Source: Cristatella mucedo
Taxonomy: Eukaryota > Bryozoa > Phylactolaemata > Cristatellidae
Assembly (NCBI GenBank): GCA_009760855.2
Contig: WPIO01000107.1
Coordinates: 995,001-1,059,000, forward strand
Length of the DNA stretch: 64,000 bases
Reading direction: 5' to 3'
Made by a program: the position numbers and the translations under genes. Positions 23,280-34,386 of the stretch are shown in pieces (within the stretch, counting starts at the first letter, position 1; each line of letters starts with the position of its first letter). The notes beneath the pieces were generated by a model. The model saw only the letters and a program-made list of their open reading frames with translations, ran no database searches and had not been told where the DNA came from.

Positions 23280-24194
23280 CTGCAAAACGGCCACAAGCTT
23301 GGGACAGGTGTACAGCTTAAGCGCAGCTTTTAATGCATTGGGGCAATGTGGCTGATGCAGTGTGCTAACTGCATGCTCTGGAGATCTCGGCCGAAATTGG
23401 AAATATGCCAGTTATTTAATGATAATAAGCACACAACACACACAACACTTTGTATCTCAGTGTCGTACGATATCCGCATTAGCAGCTACAATAATCTCTT
23501 TAGTGCCAAGGTGCTAAAGAAAAAATTCTCGGCGTGCTATATCCTAGGCTTTGCCAAATTGAAACGGGCAGTAATGTCGCGTAAGTTAGTAGGAATCACT
23601 CTTTAAAGAGCACGTTTCAACCATGGCAATAGCACGCTCAGCAAAACCAACCGGATCTGCATGAGCTTGCTGAAAACTAGAAGCCAATAAGCAGCCGACC
23701 ATTCTGAGCCTCTTAAGTGCACACTGTACACCGGAGTCAAAGCTCGAGCAGCCCCAAGTTCAATCAAGCAATCTGATCGAAGAGTTTCATTCAATCGATG
23801 GTAGTCAATGAATCGTGCTCCGTTAGCCCCTGTCGGAGCGCCCACCTGCTTCAAGCTGGAAGCTTCGAACCCGGTTACTGTGTCAGTCGTTGCTTGGAAA
23901 TGCGCGAGCGTAGAGCAGGGAAGATAAGTCGCTTTAATCAATGGGTTCACCTGCTGCCTGGCAGCAGTCGCACCACCAGTCCGAACTGCCGGCTTCATTT
24001 AGGTAGACAGCATTCTAACATTCTCGTGAATTCACATGAATGTACTTCTCTGAATTTTTGCGACAACTTTACAGGCACTCGCGTTGAGCACGTAGGCGAC
24101 ATTAGAATAGCTCTGCCAATGCCTTCTTACTGGATTTTCATGCGTCAGAACCTTTTGCGGTGCGAGCATTAGAAATGATCGCCATGGATCCAGT

Positions 24195-24535
24195 ACAATG
24201 TTATGTAATGTATCTCCGTCTGTAACTCCACAAAGTCATAAAGACCAGGTGGGTGCTAGGCAGGAGAGTTTTGTATAGCTCACTCATGGCCTAAGCAGCT
24301 TTCGGTACGCATTCGGTAGCATACAGACTTTGTCTCACGCAACAAAGAACAAGTGGGAAGCATAGCAGAGTTAGGAGAGCAGTTGAGGTAGTGAGTAGCA
24401 TAGAAGTAGCAGCTCAGGACCGCTGAAAAGGATGAGCCATGGTCGGCAGCAGGAGAGTAGATGTCGTTGCGTAAGAATTGTGGAAGCGAGTTCCACAGTC
24501 TAGGACCTTCAGAGCTAAAGCTTCTGTCGCCAAAA
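24195..24535 (-). mobile_element. LINE family B, 3' part
   Basis: The antisense encodes GDRSFSSEGPRLWNSLPQFL and the Cys-rich end SCYFYATHYLNCSPNSAMLP, typical of the C-terminus of a LINE ORF2. It is opposed to the copy at 25215. Confidence 0.75.
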
Positions 24536-25214
24536 AAATTTACTTGCTTCAATTTAAGTGAGACTTTTTCCATAGATTACAAAACTATCTTAATGACCTG
24601 TTTCGATTACAACCGAAAATTTAAGAACATTTAAGCACCAAAGACATTCTAGGGTGCCCTTGCGTCTTTTGGTAAGTGCTTTAGTTCAAGGATGGTAAGC
24701 CCATGATGTTCACTTATCACAATAATTTTGCACCTCATGGTAAAGTAATATGATCCAACCGCAATCATCCGAAGTGCACCTCTCACATTTGACCACTAGA
24801 GTATCGCAGAGAATATCCATCGAAGCACACATAAAATGCCACCTCTAAATGCATTTAGGTAGTCAGTATATATAGCTTCGATTAAAGTAATAATTGGATA
24901 ATGGTGCAAGGTACATTTTCCGGAGAGAGCTTACTTTCTATCTGAGCCCTCAAAAAACAAACTCCCTACAAAATAATCAATAAGCACGGGGTAGTAAAAT
25001 ATTCAGGATCTGGCATGAAACAGTTAAGAAGCATAATACTGTTGCCAGTGTGCGAGGTGGCCAGGAAGATATTTAGGATCACCTTGTAGCAGAAACCCTA
25101 CGGGCAGAAAATGCATGAATAATGTACAGGTAAGATGGAAAAGTACACAGAACTCGAACGGCACTTGAGCAATGAGAAAACTGACAGAACAGATGTGTCT
25201 CCTGCTAAAACTAC

Positions 25215-25655
25215 AAGGCTTGGCTCCTTAATACCTAGCTGAACTGCTGCATCAGTTTCAGCCTGTTCGCGCCCTCAGGTCCTGTGTGGACAATAAATTA
25301 GCTGTTCCATTCCTCCGCTTAAAGACAGTTGGCGATAGAAGCTTTAGCTCTGCAGGTCCTAGATTGTGGAACTCGCTTCCACGATTCTTACGTAACAACT
25401 ACTCTCCTACTGCCGACTATGGCTCATCCTTTTCAGCGGTCCTGAGCTGCTGCTTCCATGCTACTCACTACCTCAACTGCTCTCCTGACTCTGCTATGCT
25501 TCCCACTTTCTCTTTGTTGCGTGAGACGAAGTCTGTTGGCTACCGTATGCGTACCGAAAGCCGCTCAGGCTGTGAGTGCGCTATACAAAACTCTCCTGCG
25601 TAACGCCCACGTGGTCTTTATGACTTTGTGGAGTTACTGACGGAGATACATACAT
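25215..25655 (+). mobile_element. LINE family B, 3' part
   Basis: Plus-strand copy encoding KLAVPFLRLKTVGDRSFSSA, then LWNSLPRFLR and HYLNCSPDSAML, and ending in the gttactgacggagatacat-type terminus. It is 5' truncated; there is no RT core. Confidence 0.75.
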
Positions 25656-25877
25656 GCAAGGTCCTTGCAGGTAGTAACCGAAGTAGGTATATTCTAAGCT
25701 TTTGGTGTATACGACCTAAAGCCTCAATAAGTAAACAATTTCAATTTAGGTCGAGGTAGGGCGCGGTGACTTGATGCTGAGTAACTGAAGGTTCGGGCGC
25801 ACGGCTAACACTGGATGAGCAAGGATGCTGCATAAGTAGCCAGTTAGGGGTGAGCAGAGCAAACTTCTGTAAACTAG

Positions 25878-26165
25878 ATACGAAGAGCTCGGCAGGCAGT
25901 ACAGATCGCTACTGGAGCAGAACTGAAGGCAGCATGACTTCAAGCCGGGAAAGGTCCAGACGACACGGCTCTAGTCTCTCGTAGATGCTTTCCTGTCGCT
26001 GGTGACTCTGTCGCTGGTGACCCTAGCGCCAGCAGGCTTGACCGGACACGGGGTAGCAAGGCTCAGACGCAGCTGCTGCCGGTGGCCTTGGGCTACAGTA
26101 CAGTACAGTGCTACACGTCCACCAGGCTGACCGTTGGTGAGAAGCACGGCAGTGGTGCGAGTTGA
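25878..26165 (+). pseudogene. gene 2 C-terminal fragment, copy B (broken)
   Basis: A duplicate of the last ~300 bp of gene 2. Matching landmarks are gaagagctcg, ctggagcagaac, gggaaaggtccaga and gtggccttgggct. It is disabled: the codon after CTGGAGCAGAAC has become TGA, there is a 15-bp tandem duplication (gtcgctggtgactct repeated with one change) near 25996, and a cagta repeat insertion near 26098. It has no upstream exon of its own. Confidence 0.75.
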
Positions 26166-26236
26166 CCGAAACCGCAGCCTCTGCTGCTCGCTCGGCGTAG
26201 GCATTATCCGCGAGAGAACGGCTCCACGCCGCGGTG

Positions 26237-26506
26237 TCAGTGCACCACCAGCAGCGGAAGGCGCTCGACGACCGCCGGCAAGTCATCGACAGCCGTCGGC
26301 TGCATCGATAGCTGGACGAAGCCGTAGCCTTCGACGGCCGGCAGGTCCCCGTCGTACAGCAGGGTCTCGGTCACGGTGAGGCACAGTCCGTCAGTAGCGG
26401 CCATGCGTCCCCTACTCGAACCGTCTGACGTGGAGCATAACTCGACAGAAGCGATCCGTCGCTCGCCAGTCGTCGCGAATCGCCTGGCAGTATCCGGCTG
26501 GATTCT
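26237..26506 (-). CDS. NUDT18 homologue, coding exon 4 (last)
   Basis: Terminal coding exon, from acceptor gcggtttgcag|AGAATCC to TGA (plus 26237-26239); it encodes 89 residues. It contains DGLCLTVTETLLYDGDLPAV, matching the spacing of the DGxCLxV...PxVxG...F segment in the C-terminal half of animal NUDT18, and ends ...LLVVH. With exons 1-3 the protein is about 346 residues, close to the ~320 of the vertebrate protein. The acceptor choice is the least certain junction of the model: the conserved frame also reads a few codons further upstream in copy A. A frameshifted duplicate lies at 23009-23279. Confidence 0.7.
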   Translation of the reverse strand, partial: RIQPDTARRFATTGERRIASVELCSTSDGSSRGRMAATDGLCLTVTETLLYDGDLPAVEGYGFVQLSMQPTAVDDLPAVVERLPLLVVH

Positions 26507-26549
26507 CTGCAAACCGCCGTGAGCTTCAGACATGTATGACCAGAGAAAA

Positions 26550-26585
26550 CGATGGAGAGAACGAAAAAGAGAGAGAGAGAGATCC

Positions 26586-26631
<46 letters not shown>

Positions 26632-26704
26632 GAGAGACAGAGAGACAGCCATGAGAGAGAGTCTGAGAGACAGAGAGAAACAGAGAGCCACGAGAGAGAC
26701 AGCC

Positions 26705-26756
<52 letters not shown>
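26550..26756. repeat. (GA)n microsatellite tract
   Basis: Long GA-rich tract with interspersed CAGA, CCATGA and CTGA units, within NUDT18 intron 3. Translated frames (RERERE) are artefacts. Confidence 0.95.
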
Positions 26757-26757
<1 letters not shown>

Positions 26758-26759
26758 AA

Positions 26760-26936
26760 AAAAATCTTAGCTGATTAAACAGCCTCTTTTGTATAGCGAC
26801 AGAAGAGCCTTTAAGGCTATCACCACCGCTTGCAGTGGCGATAAAGAATCGCCCACTGCAGGAATCGAACCCATGGCCTCGGGACCGAGGTCATGAAAGC
26901 AACCGCCTTACCTAGTGGGCCATCACGGCTCAGAGA
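26760..26936 (-). mobile_element. SINE-1, best preserved copy
   Basis: On the minus strand it begins gagccgtgatggcccactag, with a tRNA-like A box. It continues through an anticodon-arm-like segment (cctcggtcccgagg) to a canonical B box, gggttcgattcc, about 45 nt downstream. A non-tRNA tail of about 90 bp contains cgcttgtagtgg-type and aaggctcttctgtcgctata segments. GA microsatellites flank it on both sides. Confidence 0.8.
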
Positions 26937-27085
<149 letters not shown>

Positions 27086-27214
27086 ACAGACAGAGAGCAG
27101 AGCAGAGCATGCGCTTGCTCGCGACGAAGGAACTTCACTGAAAAAGTCAGCACGTTGCGACCAGCAGTGTCAGTGCTGAAGCAATTTGCCAGAGCTTGGC
27201 AGCAAACGACGTAC

Positions 27215-27712
27215 GATCAGCATATCCAGAGCAGCTGGAATTTCGTGGCTGCTACATGCGAACTCGACGACCGGCAGTGTTCCTCGGCGGCGACTCAGCA
27301 GCACTGCTGCATCACCATCTGTTGCGGGTCGCTTCTTGAATACGATCAGGGCACGCACGAGAAGCCTGCTGTGTGGCACGGCGGCCGGAAGCACGACCGG
27401 CCTCACAGGACGCCGAGGAGTGCCGGCGACCGGTGAGCCGCCGGCAGCTGACTCCAGCGCCAATCTCAGCAGGCGTACGACGTCGTGGTGTCGCAACGGC
27501 AGCCTTCCACCGAGGACGTCGTCGGGATGGTACCAGGCGGCCTGCAGGGACTCGCCGTCGCTCTCGGCCAGCGACTTCAGTCTTCCACCGCCACCGATCG
27601 AGGCAGACAGAGTGAACCGGTACCAGGCGGCACCCTGACACTCTGCACACAGCAGTGCCTCGGGCTGACACTCGAGGCCCGATTCCTCCTTCACCTCGCG
27701 CCTGGCTGCTTC
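27215..27712 (-). CDS. NUDT18 homologue, coding exon 3 (Nudix hydrolase)
   Basis: Acceptor ctcctag|GAAGCAGCC at 27713; the exon is 498 nt in phase 0. It begins EAARREVKEESGL, the second half of the Nudix box. Joined to exon 2 this completes G-x5-E-x7-REV-K-EE-S-GL (residues 82-104, catalytic Glu 97, 100 and 101). It then encodes ECQPEALL, WYRFTLSA and ESLQAAWYHPDDVL, the ESLQAAWY motif being highly characteristic of NUDT18 (MTH3). It ends ...EFACSSHEIPAALDMLI at a GTACGT donor (27214). NUDT18 hydrolyses oxidised nucleoside diphosphates such as 8-oxo-dGDP and 8-oxo-GDP to monophosphates, cleaning the nucleotide pool. Known from family: activity. Seen: Nudix box and exon phases. The GTACGT donor fits phase 0, but the frame runs on to 27173. 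Confidence 0.88.
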
Positions 27713-28425
27713 CTAGGAGGCAGAGTGCGATGGAAACGTCGGTCAGCAGCAGCAGCGGCACACCTGGAGGTCTTCCGACCAGGAAGCTGCAGCTTGGTGG
27801 CCGCCGGCCAAAGCTGGGCAGCCAGACGTCGTCTGAGTGCGACTATGCACCGACACGGCTCCGCAGCCAAGGCTGCTGGGGGGAACTGCTGCTGTACAAC
27901 TGTGGCGACTCGGTATAGGCTCGCCAGTACTTCCGAGAAGACCTTTTGGAACAGCAGTAGTGTTGCATGCCTGCTAAATGCCACGTGACCTCAAGCTCAT
28001 GCTGCGAAGGAAGACGAATCGAAGCATGAGCAATTATAGAACTGGGTCTTTACAGCTGGGTGTTTACAGTCTGCCATGTTTGTGAAGCCGTAAAATAAGG
28101 AGAAGGGCAAAGAGAGCAAGGACCCATGCCCAGCACAAAATTTACTGCTTCTCTAAGCTAGCTTGTCGATCCGAGCGCCATCAAAAGCACGTCAGCCACG
28201 ACCTGCCTGAGCTGGATTCACTTGATTCACAACTGGAAAGAAATACCGGTAAGTGGGATTGGCAGCTGCAATGGCCACCGTGGATGTGCTCTAACTGGAA
28301 TAGCACATTCCAACAATTCCTACGTATCCGAATAATTCAGGCGTTTGATTAATCACAATGCATACCACTACTAATAATAATACAATTGATATAGTGCCCT
28401 CAGAGAACTCAACCTCTTTCTAGGC

Positions 28426-28610
28426 CAGCGGTTCTCAACATGTAGTCGCAATCACTTTGGGGGTCGAACGACCCTTTCACAGGGGTCGCCTACGACCAGC
28501 AGAAAATACATATTTCCACATTTTTCACAAAATAAATTTATGATTGGGGTCACAACAAAATGAGAAACTGTATTAAAGAGTCGCAGCATTACGAAGGTTG
28601 GGAATCACTA
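28426..28610. mobile_element. SPIN-like hAT MITE, 185 bp
   Basis: It begins CAGCGGTTCTCAAC and ends GGTTGGGAATCACTA, imperfect inverted ends. It is flanked by a perfect 8-bp target duplication TTCTAGGC (28418-28425 and 28611-28618). Its interior holds gggggtcgaacgacccttt, acaggggtcgcct near the left end and ggtcacaacaaaatgag plus aactgtattaaagagtcgc near the right end. These match my memory of the short non-autonomous SPIN/Charlie-type hAT elements known for horizontal transfer among animals. No coding capacity. Confidence 0.8.
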
Positions 28611-30098
28611 TTCTAGGCACTTTACATTTTCTGCAAAGGAAGCACGATCGAATGGTTAGTCAGCACAATCAAGCACAATAAACAAGCAAAATAACATGGT
28701 TTGGGGAGGCATGCACAAAGTCAGCACGCAAGTATGGCTAGTGGCAGCATGCAACAGTGTCAGCACACATGAGCATGTAAAGGTCAAACCACAGGCACCC
28801 ACTGAAGGCTCTGATAAATAGATGCATTTTTAGATTCTTCTTAGACGTGGACAAGTCAGGTGATATCGTGATGCAGGTCGGGAGTGAGTTCCATGCTTTG
28901 GGAGCATACAGTGGTACGATGCTTAGCCTGGTAGGGCAGTTGATCTGATAGGTAAGGTGGAGCCAAGAATGATGGAACCTGAAAGTTAGCGACAAAACCT
29001 TGAAGTCAATGCTTTGCTTGACTGTGAGCAAGTGCAGGCCCAAGAGAAGTGGCAACTGCAATGCTCACAACAGACTAGCCCAGCTGCAATGGTTTGCACA
29101 AGCTGTAAGCGTCTGAGTGCACAGACAGGTAGATCAATAAGCAATGGGTTACAGAAGTTAAGACAAGATGTCAGGAGTGCATGGACAAGTTTAGATGTGC
29201 ATCCCTGTCTAAACAAGCCCACATTTTAACAATGTTATGTAACTAAAAGTAGGCAGACTCAACTGTGAAGCTGGAATGGTTGTCTAATGGAAGGTCACTT
29301 TGGAACAGGGCAAATTGATTTCATGCAGATCTAAAAAGTTGAAATGCTGGCAGAGCCAATTTTGAGATAGCCTTTCCAATTTTTGAATCCCAATTAGTTT
29401 GACCGTAATTTCTAAGTTGGTTTTATCTTCACTTAATTTAAGAACGTTTGCTGCCATCCATGTGCGAACGTCATCAATACATGCAGCAAGGGAGTTGACA
29501 GAATTCGACATGCTGGTGGTCTGGGAGGAATCAAAGCAAAGGTACAACTAAGTGTCATTTGCATGAAGGTGAAAGCCAAGATAGTGCTTGGCAATCAAAT
29601 CAGCAAGAGGGAGAGTGTAAACCAGGGGTGTCCAACACGTGGCCCACGGGCCACAACCCGGCCCGCCGAGGTCTTCTATGCGGCCAGCAACGTTATCCCA
29701 AAAATATTTGTCACTCCATGTTTTTCGTTAATTTTTAATCATTACAAACGGCGATATAAGGTGCTGTGATGTACTTCACGCACCTGTGAAGCGTGAAGGT
29801 AAAGGAATCGATTTATTTTGCTAGCCTTCATGTTAACATTTTTGCGTGAAGGGGTAATATATTTGTGCTACAGCAGCGCCATTACGACCACATTTATAAT
29901 GCTTCCACTAGCGGAATTAACTGTTTCACACTGTGGATAGAAAAAAAGAGCCGTTTCTCAGCTGCTGCTGCACGAACTGGAAGCAGTCAGGTAGGTTTTT
30001 CAAAAACTCGTAATGCTCAGCTTACTTACTAATATATTGCTGTGATAAAATATAAATTAATCAATTCGTAACTGATCTGTTTTTTATTTCACAGAAAA

Positions 30099-33000
30099 AT
30101 GGCTGAGAATGTGAATACTAGCAAAAAACGAAAAATTGACGCAGAAGGATGACTTTTCAAAGCAACTTGGACTGTAGACTATTTTGTAATGGAACGCTTC
30201 GGTAGGATAATGTTCCTAATATGCCAAGAAACAATAATAATAATAATAATAATATTGCACTTGATAAAGCGCCCTCAGAGAACTTAATCTCTTTCTGGGC
30301 GCTTTACATTTCCTGCAAAGTGATACGCAATAGAATAGTAAGTAAAATCATGCTTGAAAAACAAAACAAAATGAATAACATGGTTAGGGGTGAAATGCAC
30401 AGGGTCAGCATGCAAATGCGGTTAGTGGCAGCATGAACAGTGTCAGCACGCATAAGCACAACAAGGACGAATCACAGGGACCCACTAAATGCTGTCCTAA
30501 ATAGGTGTGTTTTTAAGTTTCTTTTAAATGTGGTCAGGTCAGGGGATGTTCTGATGCAGGTCGGGAGGGAGTTCCAGGCTGTGGGAGCATACGAGCTAAA
30601 TGCACGGTCTCCAAAGGATTTAAGGTTTGTACGAGGTATTTCTAGACTGTTGGATTCCGAAAAGCGAGTGGTACGATGCTTTGCCTGATGGGGTAGTATC
30701 TCTGAAAGATAGGCTGGAGCCATAGAATGAAGAGACCTAAAAGTGAGCGACAAAACCTTGAAGTCAATCCGTTGCTTGACTGGTAACCAGTGCAGGTCGG
30801 CGAGAAGTGGAGTAATGTGGCAACTGCGACGCTCACGACAGACAAGCCTAGCTGCAGAGTTTTGCACCAGCTGCAATCGCCTGATCGCACATGCTGGTAG
30901 GCCAGTAAGCAGTGAGTTGCAGAAGTCGAGACGAGATGTCACGAATGCATGGACCAACTTGGACGTGGTATCCTTATCTAAACAAGCCCGAATTTTAGCA
31001 ATGTTACGTTTCTGAAAGTAGGCAGACTTGATTGTGGAGCTGATGTGGTCGTCTAACGAATGGTCAATTTGGAACATGACATCTAGATTTCGAGCTGAGT
31101 CAACAGGAGATAGGCTGGCAGAGCCAATTTTAAGTGTTAGCCTTTCCAATTTCTGAATCACACTAGGTTTGCCCATAACTAGTAAGTTAGTTTTATCATC
31201 GTTTAGTTTTAGAAAATTTGCTGCCATCCATGATCGGATGTCATCAATGCATGCAGCAAGTGAGTTGAGAGAATTTGAGGTGCTCGAAGGCTGGGAGGGA
31301 TCAAAGCAAAGGTACAACTGAGTGTCATCCGCATAGAAGTGAAAGCCTAGATTGTGCTTGGCAATCACATCAGCAAGAGGGAGAGTATAAACGGTGAAAA
31401 GGACCGGACCTAGCACAGAGCCCTGAGGTACTCCATATTTTAGAGGTACTTCAGATGATCTTTGTCCATTCACGTCAACACTCTGGAGTCTCCCACTGAG
31501 ATAGGACCTGAACCACTGCAGAGCAGTGCCAGTGATGCCCAGGCGATATGAGAGGCGCTCTAGAAGTACTTTGTGATCGATGGTATCAAAAGCTGCCGAA
31601 AGATCGAGCAAAACAAGAAGAGACACTCTACTCATGTCTGCATTCCTAAGTAGGTCGTCGTATACCCGAAGCAATGCTGACTCTGTGGAGTGATTAGCTC
31701 TAAAGCCAGACTGGAACTTACTAGCAAGGTGTGAGGTTTCGATATACGAGTTCAGCTGGTCTTCCACGACCCGTTCCAGTGTCTTCGATAGGAATGGTAG
31801 AAGGGAGACTGGGCGGTAGTTGCTTAAGTTCTCTTGGTCTAGTGTAGCTTTCTTGAGAAGTGGCCTGACTACAGCTTTTTTGAAAGGTGCTGGGACCTGA
31901 CCTGAGGCTAATGACATATTAATGATGTTGGTTATGCATGGCAGCAGCAGATCAATGCAACGTAGGAGCAGGACAGTGGGAATAGGGTCCAGTGGACTTG
32001 TTGTCTTCTTTGATAGAGATACGAGCTTTAGGACTACATCACTAGTGACCTGTAAACCTGACCTGAAACAATTGCCGTTACAAAGGAGTACAATGTTAAG
32101 CGACATTTTTCAACAAAGCATGGCCACAGGTACAAGAACCTGACTGGTCAACTTCAAATTGATCCCGTGAACTCGTTGAAACAGAACGTCATCGGACAGC
32201 AGCCATTGTTTACAGCAGTCAGCAACAAGTCTGAGGCTTCAACCAAAGTAAGTTTTTTAATAGCTCAAGCTATAGCTAAGCAGAGGAAAGCATTTTCCGA
32301 TGGTGAATTTGTTAAGGAATGCCTCAGGCTGTTTACTGGTGTGGTCTGTCCAGAAAAGAAGTCAGAAGTAGAGAAAGTCAGTCTTTCTCATCAAACGGTT
32401 GCAAGAAGAGTTGACGAGCTCGCATCCAACATATAAGAAAGTCTCACTGAAAGACTTGCTGAATGTGAATTTTATTCTCTTGCGCTCGACGAAAGCACGG
32501 ACAATAGCGATACGGCTCAACTATCGGTGTTTGTACACGGAGTAACAGGAAAGTTTGTCATTATCGAAGAACTGTTGGATATATGTTCAGTGAAAGGCAC
32601 TACAACGGGGAGGGATATTTTGGATCAGGTCAAGAGGGTCCTCAAAAATGTAATCTTCCTGAAACTAAATCGATTGGTTTAACTACAGACGGAGCCCCTT
32701 CAATGACAAGGTAGACACAATGGATTTGTATCTTTAATGGTAAAATTAGTACCTCACAAAATTGTCAGTCATCAGTGCATCATCCACCAAGAACAGCTAT
32801 GTGCAAAGGTCTTGAGCATGCAACATGTAATGGACAATGTAGTTTCAACAGTCAATGTGATAAGGTCTCGTGCGCTAAATCACAGACAATTTCAGGCTTT
32901 CCTTGAAGAGTTGGGATCAGATCATTGTGGTGTTATTTATTTCTGCCAAGTCCGTTGGCTAAGTAGCGCAAACACGTTAGCCAGGTTTTGGTCACTTCGG

Positions 33001-33734
33001 TACGAAATAAAAACATTTATGACAGAAAAGTGAACAGATGCTGGCTTCCTCGATGACCAGCAGTGGTTGAATGACTTGGCTTTTTTGGTGGACATGACCA
33101 AACATCTTGCAGATCTTAATGTCAAACTCCAAATTAAGGATCAACTGGTCCATAAAATGTATGAGTGTGTTGTCGCGTTTGTGCAAAAGCTGAAACTTTT
33201 TCGGAAACACTTAGATCAGAAGAAACTGTTACATTTCACAACACAAGCAACAAGATCGCCTGAAACGCTGGCTCATATGAAGTACTCCACTTTTGTTGGT
33301 AAAATTGTTGATGAATTCGAAGAGAGGTTTCAGGATTTCCAACAACGTGCAGATGACATGAACATGATTAGTAATTCATTTAATATCGATCCCTCTGATG
33401 CACCTGATGAATTTCAACTCGAACTAATCGACACTCACAATGACAGAAATTTAAAAACTGCTTATGATCAGCATGCCCTTGTTACCTTTTACAAGCAGTA
33501 TGTTTCATCAGAGTCTTTTCCTAACCTAGCCAACATGCTAGCAGGTATATTGCACTTTTTGGCAGCACATATTGCTGTGAACAGCTTTTTTCCAGACTGA
33601 AAAATGTGAAAACAAAGACTCGATCCGTTCTCACAGATGAACATTTATCAGGAATCCTTAGAATTGACACATCCACTGTTGCAGCAGATGTCGACTTTTT
33701 ATGCAAACAGAAACAATGCCAAGTATCTCATTGA
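30099..33734 (+). pseudogene. hAT transposase, BED-finger type, disrupted
   Basis: ATG at 30099, preceded by a splice-acceptor-like tttttatttcacag. The N-terminal BED zinc finger (LICQE...YNVKRHFSTKH) is cut by the LINE inserted at 30236. The frame resumes at 32073 and continues to 33734. Recognisable pieces are LALDESTDNSD with the catalytic-core Asp region, a later VRWLSSANTLARFW segment, and the C-terminal hAT dimerisation region (SFPNLANMLAGILHFLAA). Several in-frame stops, for example just after DELASNI near 32436 and at 30148, plus frameshifts near 32660-32720, make it inactive. The closest family appears to be EPM2AIP1/GTF2IRD2/ZBED-like hAT proteins. Confidence 0.85.
30236..32064 (-). 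mobile_element. LINE family A, youngest long copy (intact RT frame)
   Basis: Inserted into the hAT BED-finger coding region with an 8-bp target duplication GAAACAAT at 30228-30235 and 32065-32072. It is 5' truncated with an (AAT)n tail. The minus-strand frame 32106-30472 is open for 544 codons, the first ~14 being host hAT antisense. It covers the reverse transcriptase ([53 protein letters not shown]) and the C-terminal domain ending [14 protein letters not shown]. By motifs it belongs to the CR1/L2-like (Jockey superfamily) LINEs with an APE endonuclease upstream, missing here. The absence of stops suggests recent insertion. Confidence 0.9.
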
Positions 33735-34386
33735 TGCCTGCAGTGCAGAAGACATTGAATACCTGTGGCATTTAATCAATCCGAAGATATTAATATTATG
33801 TGAGTCGTGGTCATCTAATTTTGTAAGTTTTATAAGTTTCTGTCTTCATGTTATTAAAATAAAAATCCAAAGTAAAAGATTGGTCATTATATCTATCGAA
33901 TTATTTTCCAGGACACATGATTAAGGTTTTATTATTTACTATTTCTAATTATAATTATGCTAAAAAATACTATTGTATTGCTGTTTATTTATTAAGTATA
34001 ATAGTAATAATCATACTAAATTACGATCTTATTTTCTGTTGTGGTCAACTACACCAATTTACATGTGGCCCCCGGACCTTTTACATTTTTGAAATGTGGC
34101 CCCCCAACGCAAAAAGGTTGGACACCCCTGGTGTAAACCGTGAAAAGAACCGGACCTAGCACGGGTCCCTGAGATACAGATGTTTCTGGGGCTCCTCGGA
34201 TGATCTTTGCCTATTCACATAAATAATTTGGAGTATTCCACTGAGATAGGACCTTAAACATTGCAATGCAGTGCCTGTGATGCCCATTCAAGAAGCTCAT
34301 TCACATAAATACTCTGGAGTCTTCCACTGAACTAGGACCTTAACCATTGCAATGCACAGTCAGTGATGCCCATTCTAGAAGCTCAA

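Larger units (their letters stand above)
23310..25870. repeat. long duplicated block, copy 2, with LINE-B insertions
   Basis: Related to 11400-13260 (see that entry) and separating the two copies of the gene 2/NUDT18 tails. LINE family B pieces interrupt it at 24195-24535 and 25215-25655, in opposite orientations. Confidence 0.7.
29623..34130 (+). mobile_element. hAT transposon, Charlie/ZBED-type, decayed
   Basis: Perfect 14-bp terminal inverted repeats CAGGGGTGTCCAAC, with an 8-bp target duplication GTGTAAAC at 29615-29622 and 34131-34138, which is diagnostic of hAT. It is 4508 bp long, of which 1837 bp are an inserted LINE plus one duplicated target; the original is about 2.67 kb. It lies within an older LINE copy. 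Confidence 0.93.
28370..34386 (-). mobile_element. LINE family A copy with three nested insertions
   Basis: An old minus-strand LINE copy whose pieces are 28370-28425, 28611-29622 and 34131-34386. A SPIN-like MITE (28426-28610) and a hAT transposon (29623-34130) interrupt it. Removing both rejoins contiguous LINE sequence as seen in the intact copy at 30236. The reading frame is broken by many stops and indels. After the hAT, the remaining part carries a short internal duplication around 34196-34385. Confidence 0.85.

Noticed and set aside
26760-26936. Functional tRNA gene on the minus strand
   Set aside because: A and B boxes are present but the acceptor stem does not pair and the sequence recurs with a common tail, so it is a SINE.
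27170-27214. Extension of NUDT18 exon 3 to the in-frame stop at 27170
   Set aside because: Would end the protein before the DGLCL block; the GTACGT donor at 27214 is in phase with the next exon. A GC donor a few codons later is a less likely alternative.
30472-32106. Reading the 544-codon frame as a host gene
   Set aside because: It is a LINE ORF2 fragment; its first codons are antisense hAT sequence before the target duplication.
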